Origin: Streptomyces sp. NBC_00425 | GTDB lineage: Bacteria > Actinomycetota > Actinomycetes > Streptomycetales > Streptomycetaceae | Assembly (NCBI RefSeq): GCF_036030735.1 | Contig: NZ_CP107928.1 | Location: forward strand, 6,014,001 to 6,078,000 | Reading direction: 5' to 3' | DNA length: 64,000 nucleotides | In this document: positions 20,301 to 27,106 of the stretch, piece after piece | Layout of the letters: every line of letters starts with the position of its first letter | How positions within the stretch are numbered: the stretch's first letter is position 1 | Notes under the pieces: model-generated | Databases searched by the model: none | What the model saw: only the letters and a program-made list of their open reading frames with translations | Told to the model about the DNA's origin: nothing | Position numbers and translations under genes: made by a program

Positions 20301-20942
20301 GGCCACGACGGCGCCGTGCGGGTGCTGTCCGCGTCGGACGGGACCGAGCTGCTGAAACTGACGGGACATCAGGACTGGGTGGGGCGCGTGGCATGGTCGC
20401 CGAGCGGACGGCTGCTCGCCAGCTGTTCCGACGACCGTACCTGTCGGCTGTGGGACATCGGGGAGGGGCAGCAGTTCACCGTGCTGCGCGGTCACGACAA
20501 CTACGTGGAGGACGTCAGTTGGTCTCCGGATGAGACGAGGATCGCCACCGCTTCCGGCGACTGGACGGCCGCCGTGTGGGACGTCGCCACCGGACGGCGC
20601 ATCGATGTGCTGAAGGGTCACGAGGGGCGGCTCCGTGCCGCCGCCTGGTCGCCGGACGGCCGGCACATCGCCACGGGGGGAGACGACCGCACCGTACGCG
20701 TCTGGTCCGCCGCCACTTTTGAGGAGATCGCCGTCGTCGGTGTGCACCAGGACAAGGTGACCTCCGTGGCCTGGTCCCCGGACGGCGCACGGCTGCTCAC
20801 GGGCTCGGCCGACGGGACGTCGCGCGCGTGGCTGGCGGTGCCGGACTATGACCGGCTGGAAGCGACGGCCCGGGGAAGGGTCTTCCGTGCTCTGACCCGC
20901 GAGGAGCGGCGGCAGCAACTTCTGCCGCTCGACCCACCGTGA
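17388..20942 (+). CDS. Membrane-anchored STAND NTPase with 14 WD40 repeats
   Basis: The product has 1184 residues. Two transmembrane segments (about 5-27 and 43-65) come first, then PYPGLDAFDEDEAAVYFGRE, the hallmark entry into the nSTAND1 NTPase domain, with Walker A GASGSGKSS (about 126-134) and Walker B LLVVDQFEEV (about 207). A helical region leads to 14 WD40 units (from about 570), each centred on an AWSPDG-like strand. That number suits two seven-bladed propellers. STAND proteins use NTP-driven oligomerisation to switch on when a ligand binds; several are anti-phage sensors, but many Streptomyces copies have no known role. The start could also be the ATG four codons on. Confidence 0.9.
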   Translation: MRNRMQVALQVMLALVACLLGIATNYATSTDKAPWVLEAIQRFSVPAIGVLILALVVGQVVVYRLEHPAPARIEWPRERVPYPGLDAFDEDEAAVYFGREAQAVELTRRLHATTTRPAERFLVLVGASGSGKSSLVRAGVVPRLRDRRWTVVPAFAPGPNPLGALAGALAAAADGQEPASAVLRRLRQGPDALRAELSRLRGGRFRRILLVVDQFEEVVTLTGEHERAQFLEALRTCVEQDLAVRVLVTLRVDLLGRLLGTGQADLLQNPVAIGTLGRAQLVEVVERPGALVGLSFEHGVVDSIVSETGTDDALPLLAYLLQELYFASGPGGMVTEALYRRLGGVPGALARQADNAVAGLGAGVGIDVVLRVLLRFVTVEGQDAVRRHVPLSELDERDLHVVDAFVEARLLRTDITGSGSAAGSEPCAQVTHEALFRQWAPLRQEVEARAERLRERAELERWAADWERAGRSDDYLLTGERLTAARRWLEALEESGQASAPARSLVESSQRRDLSFLSRVSDSIGRQVLLNAESEPERSLLLSLAAIGECTPTPSARRGLMAALAASHLRARLDGHTDTVRHIAWSPDGRMLATASRDGTARVHDAGSGRALLVLPCDGVMVESVAWSPDSARLATAGRERVVRIWDATTGEPVRLLTGAGDLGRQVAWSPDGRHVAASSKDRIVRVWEADTGRLAHELHGHDEDVWGVAWSPDGIRLASASHDQTAIVWDLTTGTAATTLTGHSDFVEGIAWSPDGRHIATGSGDHTARIWDAGTGDLRLLLRGHTDYVWNLAWSPDGRMLASASSDRTVRIVGTEDAKVLAVLRGHADTVWGVAWSPRGTMLATSSTDGTGMVWDLRPRGAEVLLADGHRGPVNQAAWSGDGSRIATASDDGTVRVWDAVTGVPAGPVIEWEGRVWAVAWAPQGERLAFSANDGLFRIVDGHGGTLFERHGEVIEGCAWSPDGGRIAAGGHDGAVRVLSASDGTELLKLTGHQDWVGRVAWSPSGRLLASCSDDRTCRLWDIGEGQQFTVLRGHDNYVEDVSWSPDETRIATASGDWTAAVWDVATGRRIDVLKGHEGRLRAAAWSPDGRHIATGGDDRTVRVWSAATFEEIAVVGVHQDKVTSVAWSPDGARLLTGSADGTSRAWLAVPDYDRLEATARGRVFRALTREERRQQLLPLDPP

Positions 20943-20951
20943 CCCCCTGAA

Positions 20952-21251
20952 TCAGTAGACCGATTCCACCGTGCGCTCCTCGGTGTGGACCAGGTAGCCG
21001 TCCGGGTCCAGGCCCATGGCTTTGCGCTCGGGCGACGACCAGTACAGCGCGTTGCGCTCGGCGAACGTCTCCGGACCGTCGTACGAGATCAGCCAGACGA
21101 ACTGGTTGCGTTCCCGGTCCACCCAGGCCCCTCCGATCCCGAACCCCAACGCCAGCCGCAACGGCACGATCTCCTCCCGCCAACGCTCCACCCACTCGTC
21201 GAGCATGCCCGCTCGGACGGTGTACGTACGCAACTGCGTGGTCTTCGGCAT
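20952..21251 (-). CDS. NIPSNAP family protein
   Basis: The 99-residue leftward gene starts QLRTYTVRAGMLDEWVERWR and has FVWLISYDGPETFAERN, which match the small alpha/beta NIPSNAP (dimeric ferredoxin-like barrel) family. Its biochemical role is unknown. It ends 10 bases from the convergent STAND gene. Confidence 0.85.
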   Translation of the reverse strand: MPKTTQLRTYTVRAGMLDEWVERWREEIVPLRLALGFGIGGAWVDRERNQFVWLISYDGPETFAERNALYWSSPERKAMGLDPDGYLVHTEERTVESVY

Positions 21252-21332
21252 ACAGACATCTTCTCCGACCTCGCAGACTTCCTGTGCCCGACGAAGCTCC
21301 GCGCGCTCCGTGCAACGGCCGTCAGCTGGGCG

Positions 21333-21734
21333 TCAAGGAGCGCAACTCGCGATCGGGACACCTTCTCCAAGGGGCAGAGTGATCCGCCCGGTCATGAGGA
21401 TTTCGTGGTTCGCGAACAGCGCGTCGAGTGCGAAGCGTCGACGGACGCGGGCGGTCCACTTGGCGTCCGTCAGGTTGGTGTATGCAGCGACCACGCGGGC
21501 GCGGCTCGCCTGGGTGAGGATCCATCGGGCCTGGTCCGGGTTCTGGGTTCGGCCGCCGAGGTCGCGGGCGAGCCGCCACAGCTCCTCGCCGTCGGACTGT
21601 TCGTCGACGACGGTGACGAGCCCGATGTCGCCGAGGCCTCGTGGGTCACTGGAGTGGGTGGTGTAGGCGACGGTGAGGTGGCCGAGGGGGAACATGGTGA
21701 CGCGGCTGGTCGCGGTGAGCTCGGTGAGGAGCAT
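21333..21734 (-). CDS. Uncharacterised protein, third gene of a small leftward operon
   Basis: The product has 133 residues. It has an N-terminal hydrophobic start, a middle with VTVVDEQSDGEELWRLARDL and a C-terminal basic helix (TNLTDAKWTARVRRRFALDA). I do not recognise the family. It lies 76 bases after the preceding leftward gene and ends with weakly conserved-looking residues. No membrane segment or catalytic motif is evident. Confidence 0.6.
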   Translation of the reverse strand: MLLTELTATSRVTMFPLGHLTVAYTTHSSDPRGLGDIGLVTVVDEQSDGEELWRLARDLGGRTQNPDQARWILTQASRARVVAAYTNLTDAKWTARVRRRFALDALFANHEILMTGRITLPLGEGVPIASCAP

Positions 21735-21810
21735 GGGCAGTCCGTTCTGGCACGGAGCGAGGCGGCCCGGCCACGGGTACGGTCGGCCCGCACGGACGGG
21801 GGAGCGGGTG

Positions 21811-22248
21811 TCAGCAGCCGTCGCCGTCGCCGCAGCAGGCGGGCGGGTTGCATTCTGCGGCCGTGCCCCAGAGCCGCTCGTCGACTTCGAACCCGGCGGT
21901 ACGCAACCGGCCCACGACGTCGACCATCAGCCCACGCGTGCGGACTTTGGCGTTGGGCTGGTGGTGCAGGAAGTGGCCGAAGCTGCGCTCGCACCAGTCG
22001 GCGTACCACCCCGTGTGCAGGATGAGCGTGTGCCAGCCGGGATCGACCTGCTGCGACGGTGCCATGCTCGCCCCGTCACCGCTGCTCCCCATGACGTAGA
22101 CGAGGGCGAGGGCCTGGTCGACGACCCGGTCGGCGACGCAGCGCTCCAGGCCGTACTCGTCGGCGCAGAACGCGGCAAGCGTCTCGAACTCCGTGTCGGT
22201 GACGAGAGAACGGCCGGTGCGGGGCTCGGTGGCGACGGTGGGGGCCAT
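21811..22248 (-). CDS. Uncharacterised protein with Cys-rich C terminus
   Basis: The product has 145 residues. The ATG at 22248 has AGGAG seven bases upstream, which fixes the start; an earlier in-frame start at 22359 would overlap the neighbouring gene. The middle carries GWHTLILHTGWYADWCERSF, with two His and Trp residues that look like a conserved pocket. The end is CNPPACCGDGDGC, a cluster of four Cys after the main fold that could bind metal. The family is not recognised with certainty. Confidence 0.7.
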   Translation of the reverse strand: MAPTVATEPRTGRSLVTDTEFETLAAFCADEYGLERCVADRVVDQALALVYVMGSSGDGASMAPSQQVDPGWHTLILHTGWYADWCERSFGHFLHHQPNAKVRTRGLMVDVVGRLRTAGFEVDERLWGTAAECNPPACCGDGDGC

Positions 22249-22303
22249 GGAATGGCTCCTTCGCAGTTGGAGTGCTTTGCTTCTGCGGTCGGAGGACCTT
22301 GCT

Positions 22304-22870
22304 TCACTGCTCGTCGCACGCCAGTCGTCTTCCGGCGGCGATGATGCGGGCGACGTCAAGTGGGCGGCACAGCGCGCCTGCCGAGGTCATGGGCACGGAC
22401 CAGTAGGAGTGCCACCCAAGCGGGTTGAGGGAGTTGGCCCCCGGTTCTGGGACACCGAGATAGGTGCCGCGCCCCAGGCACTCCACGCCCAGCGCACGCC
22501 ATTCCTCGGCGGCCCCGTGCCAGGTGGCAGGCATGAGGGCCGGGACCAGGGCGTAGTACCGGCACCCCTGTGGGTCGCAGATGACCGACCCACCCTCGCA
22601 GGCTTCGTCGAGGAATGAGTCGACGTCGCGTCCGCAGTGGTCGGCAACAGCGCGCACAAGGTCCTGGGGTAGCCGTACGGCCGACATGAGGGCGCCGAGA
22701 GGCAGCAGCGCGATGCCGCACTCCGTCCACTCCATGGCCGCCCGGCTGGGGACGGGGTGAGCCGACAGGAGCCAGTGAGCGGTGGCCGACTCGCGGTCGG
22801 TGCGTGAGTGGATGAAGATGCCGGGTTCTGGTTCGGCGGGACGCAGAGTCCGCGTTCGCGTGTCTGTCAC
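22304..22870 (-). CDS. Uncharacterised protein, first gene of a small leftward operon
   Basis: About 188 residues from the GTG at 22870; a GTG at 22918 would add 16 but would lie inside the repeated motif of the divergent promoter. The sequence has a hydrophobic mid part (GIALLPLGALMSAVRLP) and a Trp/Gly-rich end (NSLNPLGWHSYWSVP). Several Cys residues could be structural. I do not recognise it. With the next two leftward genes it forms an operon divergent from the DUF6879/XRE unit. Confidence 0.65.
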   Translation of the reverse strand: MTDTRTRTLRPAEPEPGIFIHSRTDRESATAHWLLSAHPVPSRAAMEWTECGIALLPLGALMSAVRLPQDLVRAVADHCGRDVDSFLDEACEGGSVICDPQGCRYYALVPALMPATWHGAAEEWRALGVECLGRGTYLGVPEPGANSLNPLGWHSYWSVPMTSAGALCRPLDVARIIAAGRRLACDEQ

Positions 22871-22911
22871 CCTGCCGAAGCTAGGGGTGTTGTGTGGTCC
22901 ATCACCAGCAA

Positions 22912-22929
22912 TGTGCACCGATGTGCACA
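22912..22929. promoter_or_regulatory. Candidate operator, TGTGCAC repeats (site 1)
   Basis: The segment TGTGCACCGATGTGCACA contains two copies of TGTGCAC in direct order. A near-identical copy, inverted, lies at 22993-23010. The pair flanks the intergenic space of two divergent operons, so it is a candidate binding site for the XRE regulator encoded next door. Confidence 0.45.
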
Positions 22930-22962
22930 GCTTTATGAGTGCTGTCTGGCTGCTTTCTCACC

Positions 22963-23010
22963 TTGACGGGGGCGGCATATGTCCGTGAAATTGGTGCACA
23001 TCGGCGCACA
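22963..23010 (+). promoter_or_regulatory. Candidate promoter and operator site 2
   Basis: TTGACG (22963-22968) is followed 17 bases on by TGAAAT (22986-22991), an acceptable sigma70-like pair for the rightward operon. Immediately downstream, 22993-23010 reads GGTGCACATCGGCGCACA. Its reverse complement matches 16 of 18 bases of site 1 (22912-22929). A repressor bound here would cover the transcription start. Confidence 0.45.
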
Positions 23011-23031
23011 GCATCGACAACGGAGGCGACT

Positions 23032-23289
23032 ATGCGCTTACGGTTCATCGGGATCGACCCGGATACGGGAAAGAACGGGTCGCCGACAGCATGGGTGGAT
23101 CTGGAGACGGCGGACATCGTGATCCAGAGCTACATGGCGGACGAGCCGACACGAGCTCAATGTGTGGACAACTCGGCTCCCGGACACGCGCAGGGCATCC
23201 CCGACCACGAGACGGTGGTGCGCATTCCGGCCCGCTTGGTACCGGTCCTGCGGGAGGCCTGCGATGTCGCAGAACGTACCCAGCTTTGA
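23032..23289 (+). CDS. Small protein preceding the DUF6879 gene, unknown function
   Basis: The 85-residue product starts at an ATG with GGAGGCGAC before it. It begins with a short beta strand (MRLRFIGIDPDTGKNGSPTA) and has DHETVVRIPARLVPVLREA near the end. Small proteins of this kind commonly precede DUF6879 genes in Streptomyces. Its end overlaps the next gene by 26 bases. The role is unknown. Confidence 0.7.
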   Translation: MRLRFIGIDPDTGKNGSPTAWVDLETADIVIQSYMADEPTRAQCVDNSAPGHAQGIPDHETVVRIPARLVPVLREACDVAERTQL

Positions 23290-23800
23290 CGAGCTGATGG
23301 AAACCGCGCAGCTCTCCGCCGTGCACCTGGAAATGCGCGATCAGTACGCGGTGGGCGACGAGGCCGACGACTACGACACCTGGCTGCGCACCGGCCTGCG
23401 GGACACGGATCCCACCTCGGAGTACTGGGCTCCGTGGGTCGACATGGTCTCCGGAGCGGTTGCCCGCGGAGTGGTGGTACGACGTGCCCGCGTCGTGTCC
23501 GAACCGGTCACCGACTACATCCGCTACGAGCACGCCGGAACCGTCGTCAACCTGCACGCAGGCGAACTCGTTCGCTGGCTGCCCCGTAGAGGGACGGCGG
23601 ACCTGATGCTGCCCGGTGCCGACCTGTGGATTTTCGACGACGCACAGGTTCTCTTCAACCACTTCTCGGGCGACGGCGACTGGAGCGGTGACGTTCCCAT
23701 GGAGCTACGCACCGAGCCGACTATCGTCAAGCAGTGCTCGGACGCCTTCGAGGCAGTATGGGAGCGCGCCGTCCCGCACGACGACTACGAGATCCACTGA
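23264..23800 (+). CDS. DUF6879 family protein
   Basis: The 178 residues begin MSQNVPSFDELMETAQLSAV. The sequence then has HLEMRDQY followed by an acidic run and the Trp/Asp-rich segment DYDTWLRTGLRDTDP, which match DUF6879. These proteins are usually paired with an XRE/DUF5753 regulator, as here (next gene 23 bases on). They have no demonstrated enzymatic activity. The ATG lies inside the end of the preceding gene, so translation is coupled. Confidence 0.85.
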   Translation: MSQNVPSFDELMETAQLSAVHLEMRDQYAVGDEADDYDTWLRTGLRDTDPTSEYWAPWVDMVSGAVARGVVVRRARVVSEPVTDYIRYEHAGTVVNLHAGELVRWLPRRGTADLMLPGADLWIFDDAQVLFNHFSGDGDWSGDVPMELRTEPTIVKQCSDAFEAVWERAVPHDDYEIH

Positions 23801-23823
23801 CAGAAAGCAACTTCGGCCAGCTC

Positions 23824-24675
23824 ATGTCCACTTCACCGTCCTCCTCCGCCCAGGCCGCTCGCGAGAACGTGGCGCGACGGCTGCGCGACCTGAGAAGGAA
23901 TGCCGGTCTGACGGTCACCGAGCTGGCCTCGCGATGCCGCTGGCACCATTCGAAGACCTCCCGTATCGAGAACGCCAGGACGCCGGCGTCCCCCGCGGAC
24001 GTCCGCGTCTGGTGCCATGCGACCGGCGCGGACGACCAGGCCGAGGACTTGATCGCGGCCTCCCAGGACGCAGAATCCCTCTACCGTGAGTGGCGGCAAC
24101 GCGTACGGGCAGGCCTTCGCAAGCTGCAGGACAGCTATGTGGAGCTCTACCGGTCGACGGACCTGCTGCGCACGTACTCCCCGGTGCTGGTGCCCGGGCT
24201 GTTGCAGACAGAGGGCTACGCGCGGGCCTTGTTGAGCACCAACGCCCGCCTCCTCGGCGTCCCCGACGACGCGGCCGAAGCCGCAACCGCACGCCTCCAG
24301 CGCTCCCAGATCATCCACGAGCCCGGCCATCGCTTCGTGATGGTCGTCGAAGAGGCCGTCTTGTACTACCAGTTGGGCAACGCGGACGCGATGGCGGCGC
24401 AGCTCGGCTACCTGCTGACCGCTGGTGCACTCCCGACGGTGTCCCTCGGGGTCATCCCCATGTCGACGCGCGAACGGACTCTCTGGCCGCAGGAGACGTT
24501 CGACGTCCACGACGACACCCTGGTATCCGTCGAGCTGATCTCCGCCGAGGTGAACATCACCCAACCTTCGGAGATCAGCCTGTACATCAGGGCTTTCGAG
24601 CGGTTGCGCAGCATGGCCGTCTACGGAGCTGAGGCCCGGAACTTGATACTGAAGGCGATCGAGGCGCTCCAGTAG
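23824..24675 (+). CDS. XRE family transcriptional regulator with DUF5753
   Basis: The product has 283 residues: an N-terminal helix-turn-helix (LRDLRRNAGLTVTELASRCR with HHSKTSRIENA) followed by a DUF5753 domain (from TYSPVLVPGLLQTEGYAR). This is a common Streptomyces regulator class (the Scr1-type architecture) that controls adjacent small genes. The ATG at 23824 is chosen because it precedes a typical Ser-rich linker; an earlier start would overlap the DUF6879 end. It probably binds the TGTGCAC repeats at 22912-23010. Confidence 0.92.
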   Translation: MSTSPSSSAQAARENVARRLRDLRRNAGLTVTELASRCRWHHSKTSRIENARTPASPADVRVWCHATGADDQAEDLIAASQDAESLYREWRQRVRAGLRKLQDSYVELYRSTDLLRTYSPVLVPGLLQTEGYARALLSTNARLLGVPDDAAEAATARLQRSQIIHEPGHRFVMVVEEAVLYYQLGNADAMAAQLGYLLTAGALPTVSLGVIPMSTRERTLWPQETFDVHDDTLVSVELISAEVNITQPSEISLYIRAFERLRSMAVYGAEARNLILKAIEALQ

Positions 24676-24814
24676 CGGCGCACCCCACGCTTGGCAGTCA
24701 GCCCCAACGTGCCCAAGAAAGGCTCGACGAACCGGTTGCTGCACGACAGGCCGAGGAACGTCGGGACACCCAGCCCCGTCGTGTGATGTCAGTGTCGGCT
24801 CATAAGCTCGTGGC

Positions 24815-25798
24815 ATGGACGAGACAGGGATTGTCACGGGGGAATCGGCCGGCAGGGCTTGGTCGTTCCTGATCGCCGGCGAGGACCGACAGTTCCAGGG
24901 GAACACCGGCTACGAGGACGTCATCGAGGAGTCCTACAGCTATGACTCCACGGTGGGCAACCATCGACGGGTCGCGCTGGACGACCTGGTGGTGGTCCGA
25001 AGCGGACGCGAGGCACTTGGCATCGGCTACGTCGAGCAGTTGGAGATCTTTCCGGATCAAGAGAAGCTCCGGAGCAGATGCCCTGGTTGCGGGAGTACCG
25101 GCTTCAAGGAGCGGACCTCTGTGCTTCCCAGATTCAGGTGCAGTCCGTGCGGAGAGACTTTCGACGTCCCTTCGACAGAGACGATAGAGGTGACCTCCTA
25201 TCGGGCCCACTACGGAGGCACCTGGCAGGCCCTCGAGGGCTGCCTCGAAAAGGCCCTGCTCTCCGAACTCAGCTTGACCAATTCCGACCAGCAGTCGATC
25301 AAAGCCCTGGACTACTCCGGGGTCCTTGCGGCCGTGTCTCTCAGAGGTGTCCGGCTTCCCCGCAGCAGGCCGTCATCCGCTGGCGTCCGGCCTCGTCCCT
25401 TCGAGTTGCCCGGCGGGCGTCGGCGCGCAACGGTCGCAGTGCGACGGGGGCAGGATGCGTTCCGCCGAGCGTTGGTCCGTCGCTACGGGATGATCTGCGC
25501 GGTCACGGGGCCTGCTCCCGCGGAAGTGCTCCAAGCCGCCCATCTCCGAGCCTTCGCGATCACGGAGCAGCACAGAGCGGAGGAAGGACTCCTCCTACGC
25601 TCGGACATTCATCACCTCTTCGACAGCGGCCTCCTGGCCATCAGGCCCGAAGACTTCATCGTCCAAGTCGCTCCGAGCCTCGGCGGCTACGTAACGTATA
25701 GCGAACTGGAGGGCGCCGCGCTGCGAATTCCGGACACGGACCTGATCGACCGGAGTGCTCTGGCCGAGCACTATGAGTCGACCGTGGCGACTTGGTGA
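24815..25798 (+). CDS. HNH endonuclease with N-terminal sensor-like domain
   Basis: The product has 327 residues. The N-terminal region (about 15-85: AWSFLIAGEDRQFQGN, then DDLVVVRS and ALGIGYVEQLEIF) looks like a small beta-barrel of PUA/EVE or SRA type, the folds used to read modified bases, but this is my inference. Two CxxC pairs follow (CPGCGS about 90 and CSPCGETF about 109), probably binding zinc. The C terminus is an HNH_2 domain: CAVTG, AAHLRAF and RSDIHHLFDSG. Modification-dependent type IV restriction enzymes such as ScoMcrA have a sensor plus HNH layout, so a type IV role is plausible. Confidence 0.8.
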   Translation: MDETGIVTGESAGRAWSFLIAGEDRQFQGNTGYEDVIEESYSYDSTVGNHRRVALDDLVVVRSGREALGIGYVEQLEIFPDQEKLRSRCPGCGSTGFKERTSVLPRFRCSPCGETFDVPSTETIEVTSYRAHYGGTWQALEGCLEKALLSELSLTNSDQQSIKALDYSGVLAAVSLRGVRLPRSRPSSAGVRPRPFELPGGRRRATVAVRRGQDAFRRALVRRYGMICAVTGPAPAEVLQAAHLRAFAITEQHRAEEGLLLRSDIHHLFDSGLLAIRPEDFIVQVAPSLGGYVTYSELEGAALRIPDTDLIDRSALAEHYESTVATW

Positions 25799-25833
25799 AG
25801 GAATACGGCTCCGCGAGACGACCTGAGGAACTC

Positions 25834-26046
25834 TCAGTCCTCGGTATTCCGCTTCACAGCACATATGAAGGAGAACCAGGCCTCGCCGCGCACAGCAATC
25901 TCAGCCCCTTCTGCCCGCTTCGAGTCACGAACCAGGGCGCCTTCACTCGACAGAGCGCACTCGACGCACTCCCCTCCTGCACCATTGCTGTACGACGACG
26001 TGAACCACACCGGATGGCTTCTCCCGCTGGGCGTTGCAATGCTCAC
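25834..26046 (-). CDS. DUF397 family small protein
   Basis: The 70 residues carry WFTSSYSNGAGGECVECA and VRDSKRAEGAEIAVRGEAWF, the defining DUF397 pattern. It starts at a GTG (26046) overlapping the stop of the XRE gene (GTGA). DUF397 proteins are regularly paired with XRE/DUF5753 regulators and act with them in an unknown, possibly antagonistic, way. Confidence 0.93.
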   Translation of the reverse strand: MSIATPSGRSHPVWFTSSYSNGAGGECVECALSSEGALVRDSKRAEGAEIAVRGEAWFSFICAVKRNTED

Positions 26047-26891
26047 CGTGCGTATTCCTTCAAGACGGTTTCAATCAGGTGGGCCGAGCGCTGAGGGCTC
26101 AGGGCTGCGGCCCGCAGGCCGTCGAACGCTCGGGTGTACTCACGGACATGATGCTCGCCCTCCAGGTAGACCGCATCGGTGATGCCGTCCCGGTAGACGA
26201 TGTCGGGGTCCTCCGGCGCGGGGAAGCCCAGCATGGTGAATGAACCCGTGGCCGGATAGGTGCCGGAGTCGAAGGGGAGGACCTGAACGGTCACGGAGGG
26301 CAAACGGCCGGCGTCCAGAACCCGTTCGATCTGATCGCGCATCAGCGCCCGGTCGCCGATGACGTTGCGCAGAGCGCCTTCGTTCACGATGAACCAGGCT
26401 TCGGGGGCGTCCGTCCCGGTCAGCAGGGCCTGACGCTCCATGCGCACCTGAACGGCCCTGGCGATGTCCTCGGCGGACATGTGCGCACCGGTCTTGTGGA
26501 GCTCGGACGCGTAGGCGTGGGTCTGCATGAGACCGGGCACGACCTCGCACTGGTACTGGCGGAAAGCCGAAGCCTCCTGTTCCAGGCCGATGTAGATGTT
26601 GAACCATTCCGGCACACCCGAGCCGTGGACCTGCCACCAGCCGCGCATCTTGGCCTGCCGGGCCAGAGACTTGAGGAACTCGCGCAGCTCTTCGCTGGTC
26701 GCGTAGAACCGGCACAGGGCGTCGATGTCGGACGGCTGGACCCGGCCGCTGCCCGTCTCCATGCGGTTCACCTTCGAGCCGCTCCAGTCCAGGGCCGCGC
26801 CCACCTGGGCACAGGTCAGAGTGGACTGCTCACGGAGCTTCTTCAGCTCGATCGACAGGCGGCGACGGCGTGCGGTGGGTGATCCGGCCAT
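26043..26891 (-). CDS. XRE family transcriptional regulator with DUF5753
   Basis: The product has 282 residues. The N-terminal HTH (LKKLREQSTLTCAQVGAALD with WSGSKVNRMETG) is followed by DUF5753 (from FRQYQCEVVPGLMQTHAYAS). The ATG at 26891 precedes a short basic stretch. It is the first gene of a two-gene leftward unit with DUF397 and is divergent from the HATPase gene. The GTGCACATTGCACAAAG element at 26974-26990 is a candidate operator. Confidence 0.94.
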   Translation of the reverse strand: MAGSPTARRRRLSIELKKLREQSTLTCAQVGAALDWSGSKVNRMETGSGRVQPSDIDALCRFYATSEELREFLKSLARQAKMRGWWQVHGSGVPEWFNIYIGLEQEASAFRQYQCEVVPGLMQTHAYASELHKTGAHMSAEDIARAVQVRMERQALLTGTDAPEAWFIVNEGALRNVIGDRALMRDQIERVLDAGRLPSVTVQVLPFDSGTYPATGSFTMLGFPAPEDPDIVYRDGITDAVYLEGEHHVREYTRAFDGLRAAALSPQRSAHLIETVLKEYAR

Positions 26892-26973
26892 ATCAACCCC
26901 GTTCCTTGTAGCGGGCGTTCAGTCTCGCGCCAAGGGGTGTGCTTGCCAATCACTCGGAAGTGGGAATCCCGCC

Positions 26974-26990
26974 GTGCACATTGCACAAAG
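26974..26990. promoter_or_regulatory. Candidate operator between XRE/DUF397 and HATPase genes
   Basis: GTGCACATTGCACAAAG contains TGCAC and its inverse, resembling the TGTGCAC half-sites at 22912-23010. It lies 83 bases upstream of the XRE start and 117 bases upstream of the divergent ATPase start. Assignment to a particular regulator is inference. Confidence 0.35.
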
Positions 26991-27106
26991 GGATGCGCCA
27001 GCTGCAGTCTGAAGGCAGAGCAACTCATCGTGATTCCCCGTGACACTGCGTGCTGCATGGGGTGTCACCTGCGATGACAGGGGTTTACGTGGGACAGGAC
27101 GCATGC

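Noticed and set aside
26043..26891. XRE/DUF397 unit as a toxin-antitoxin pair
   Set aside because: DUF397 and DUF5753 lack known toxin motifs; a regulatory role is the better fit.
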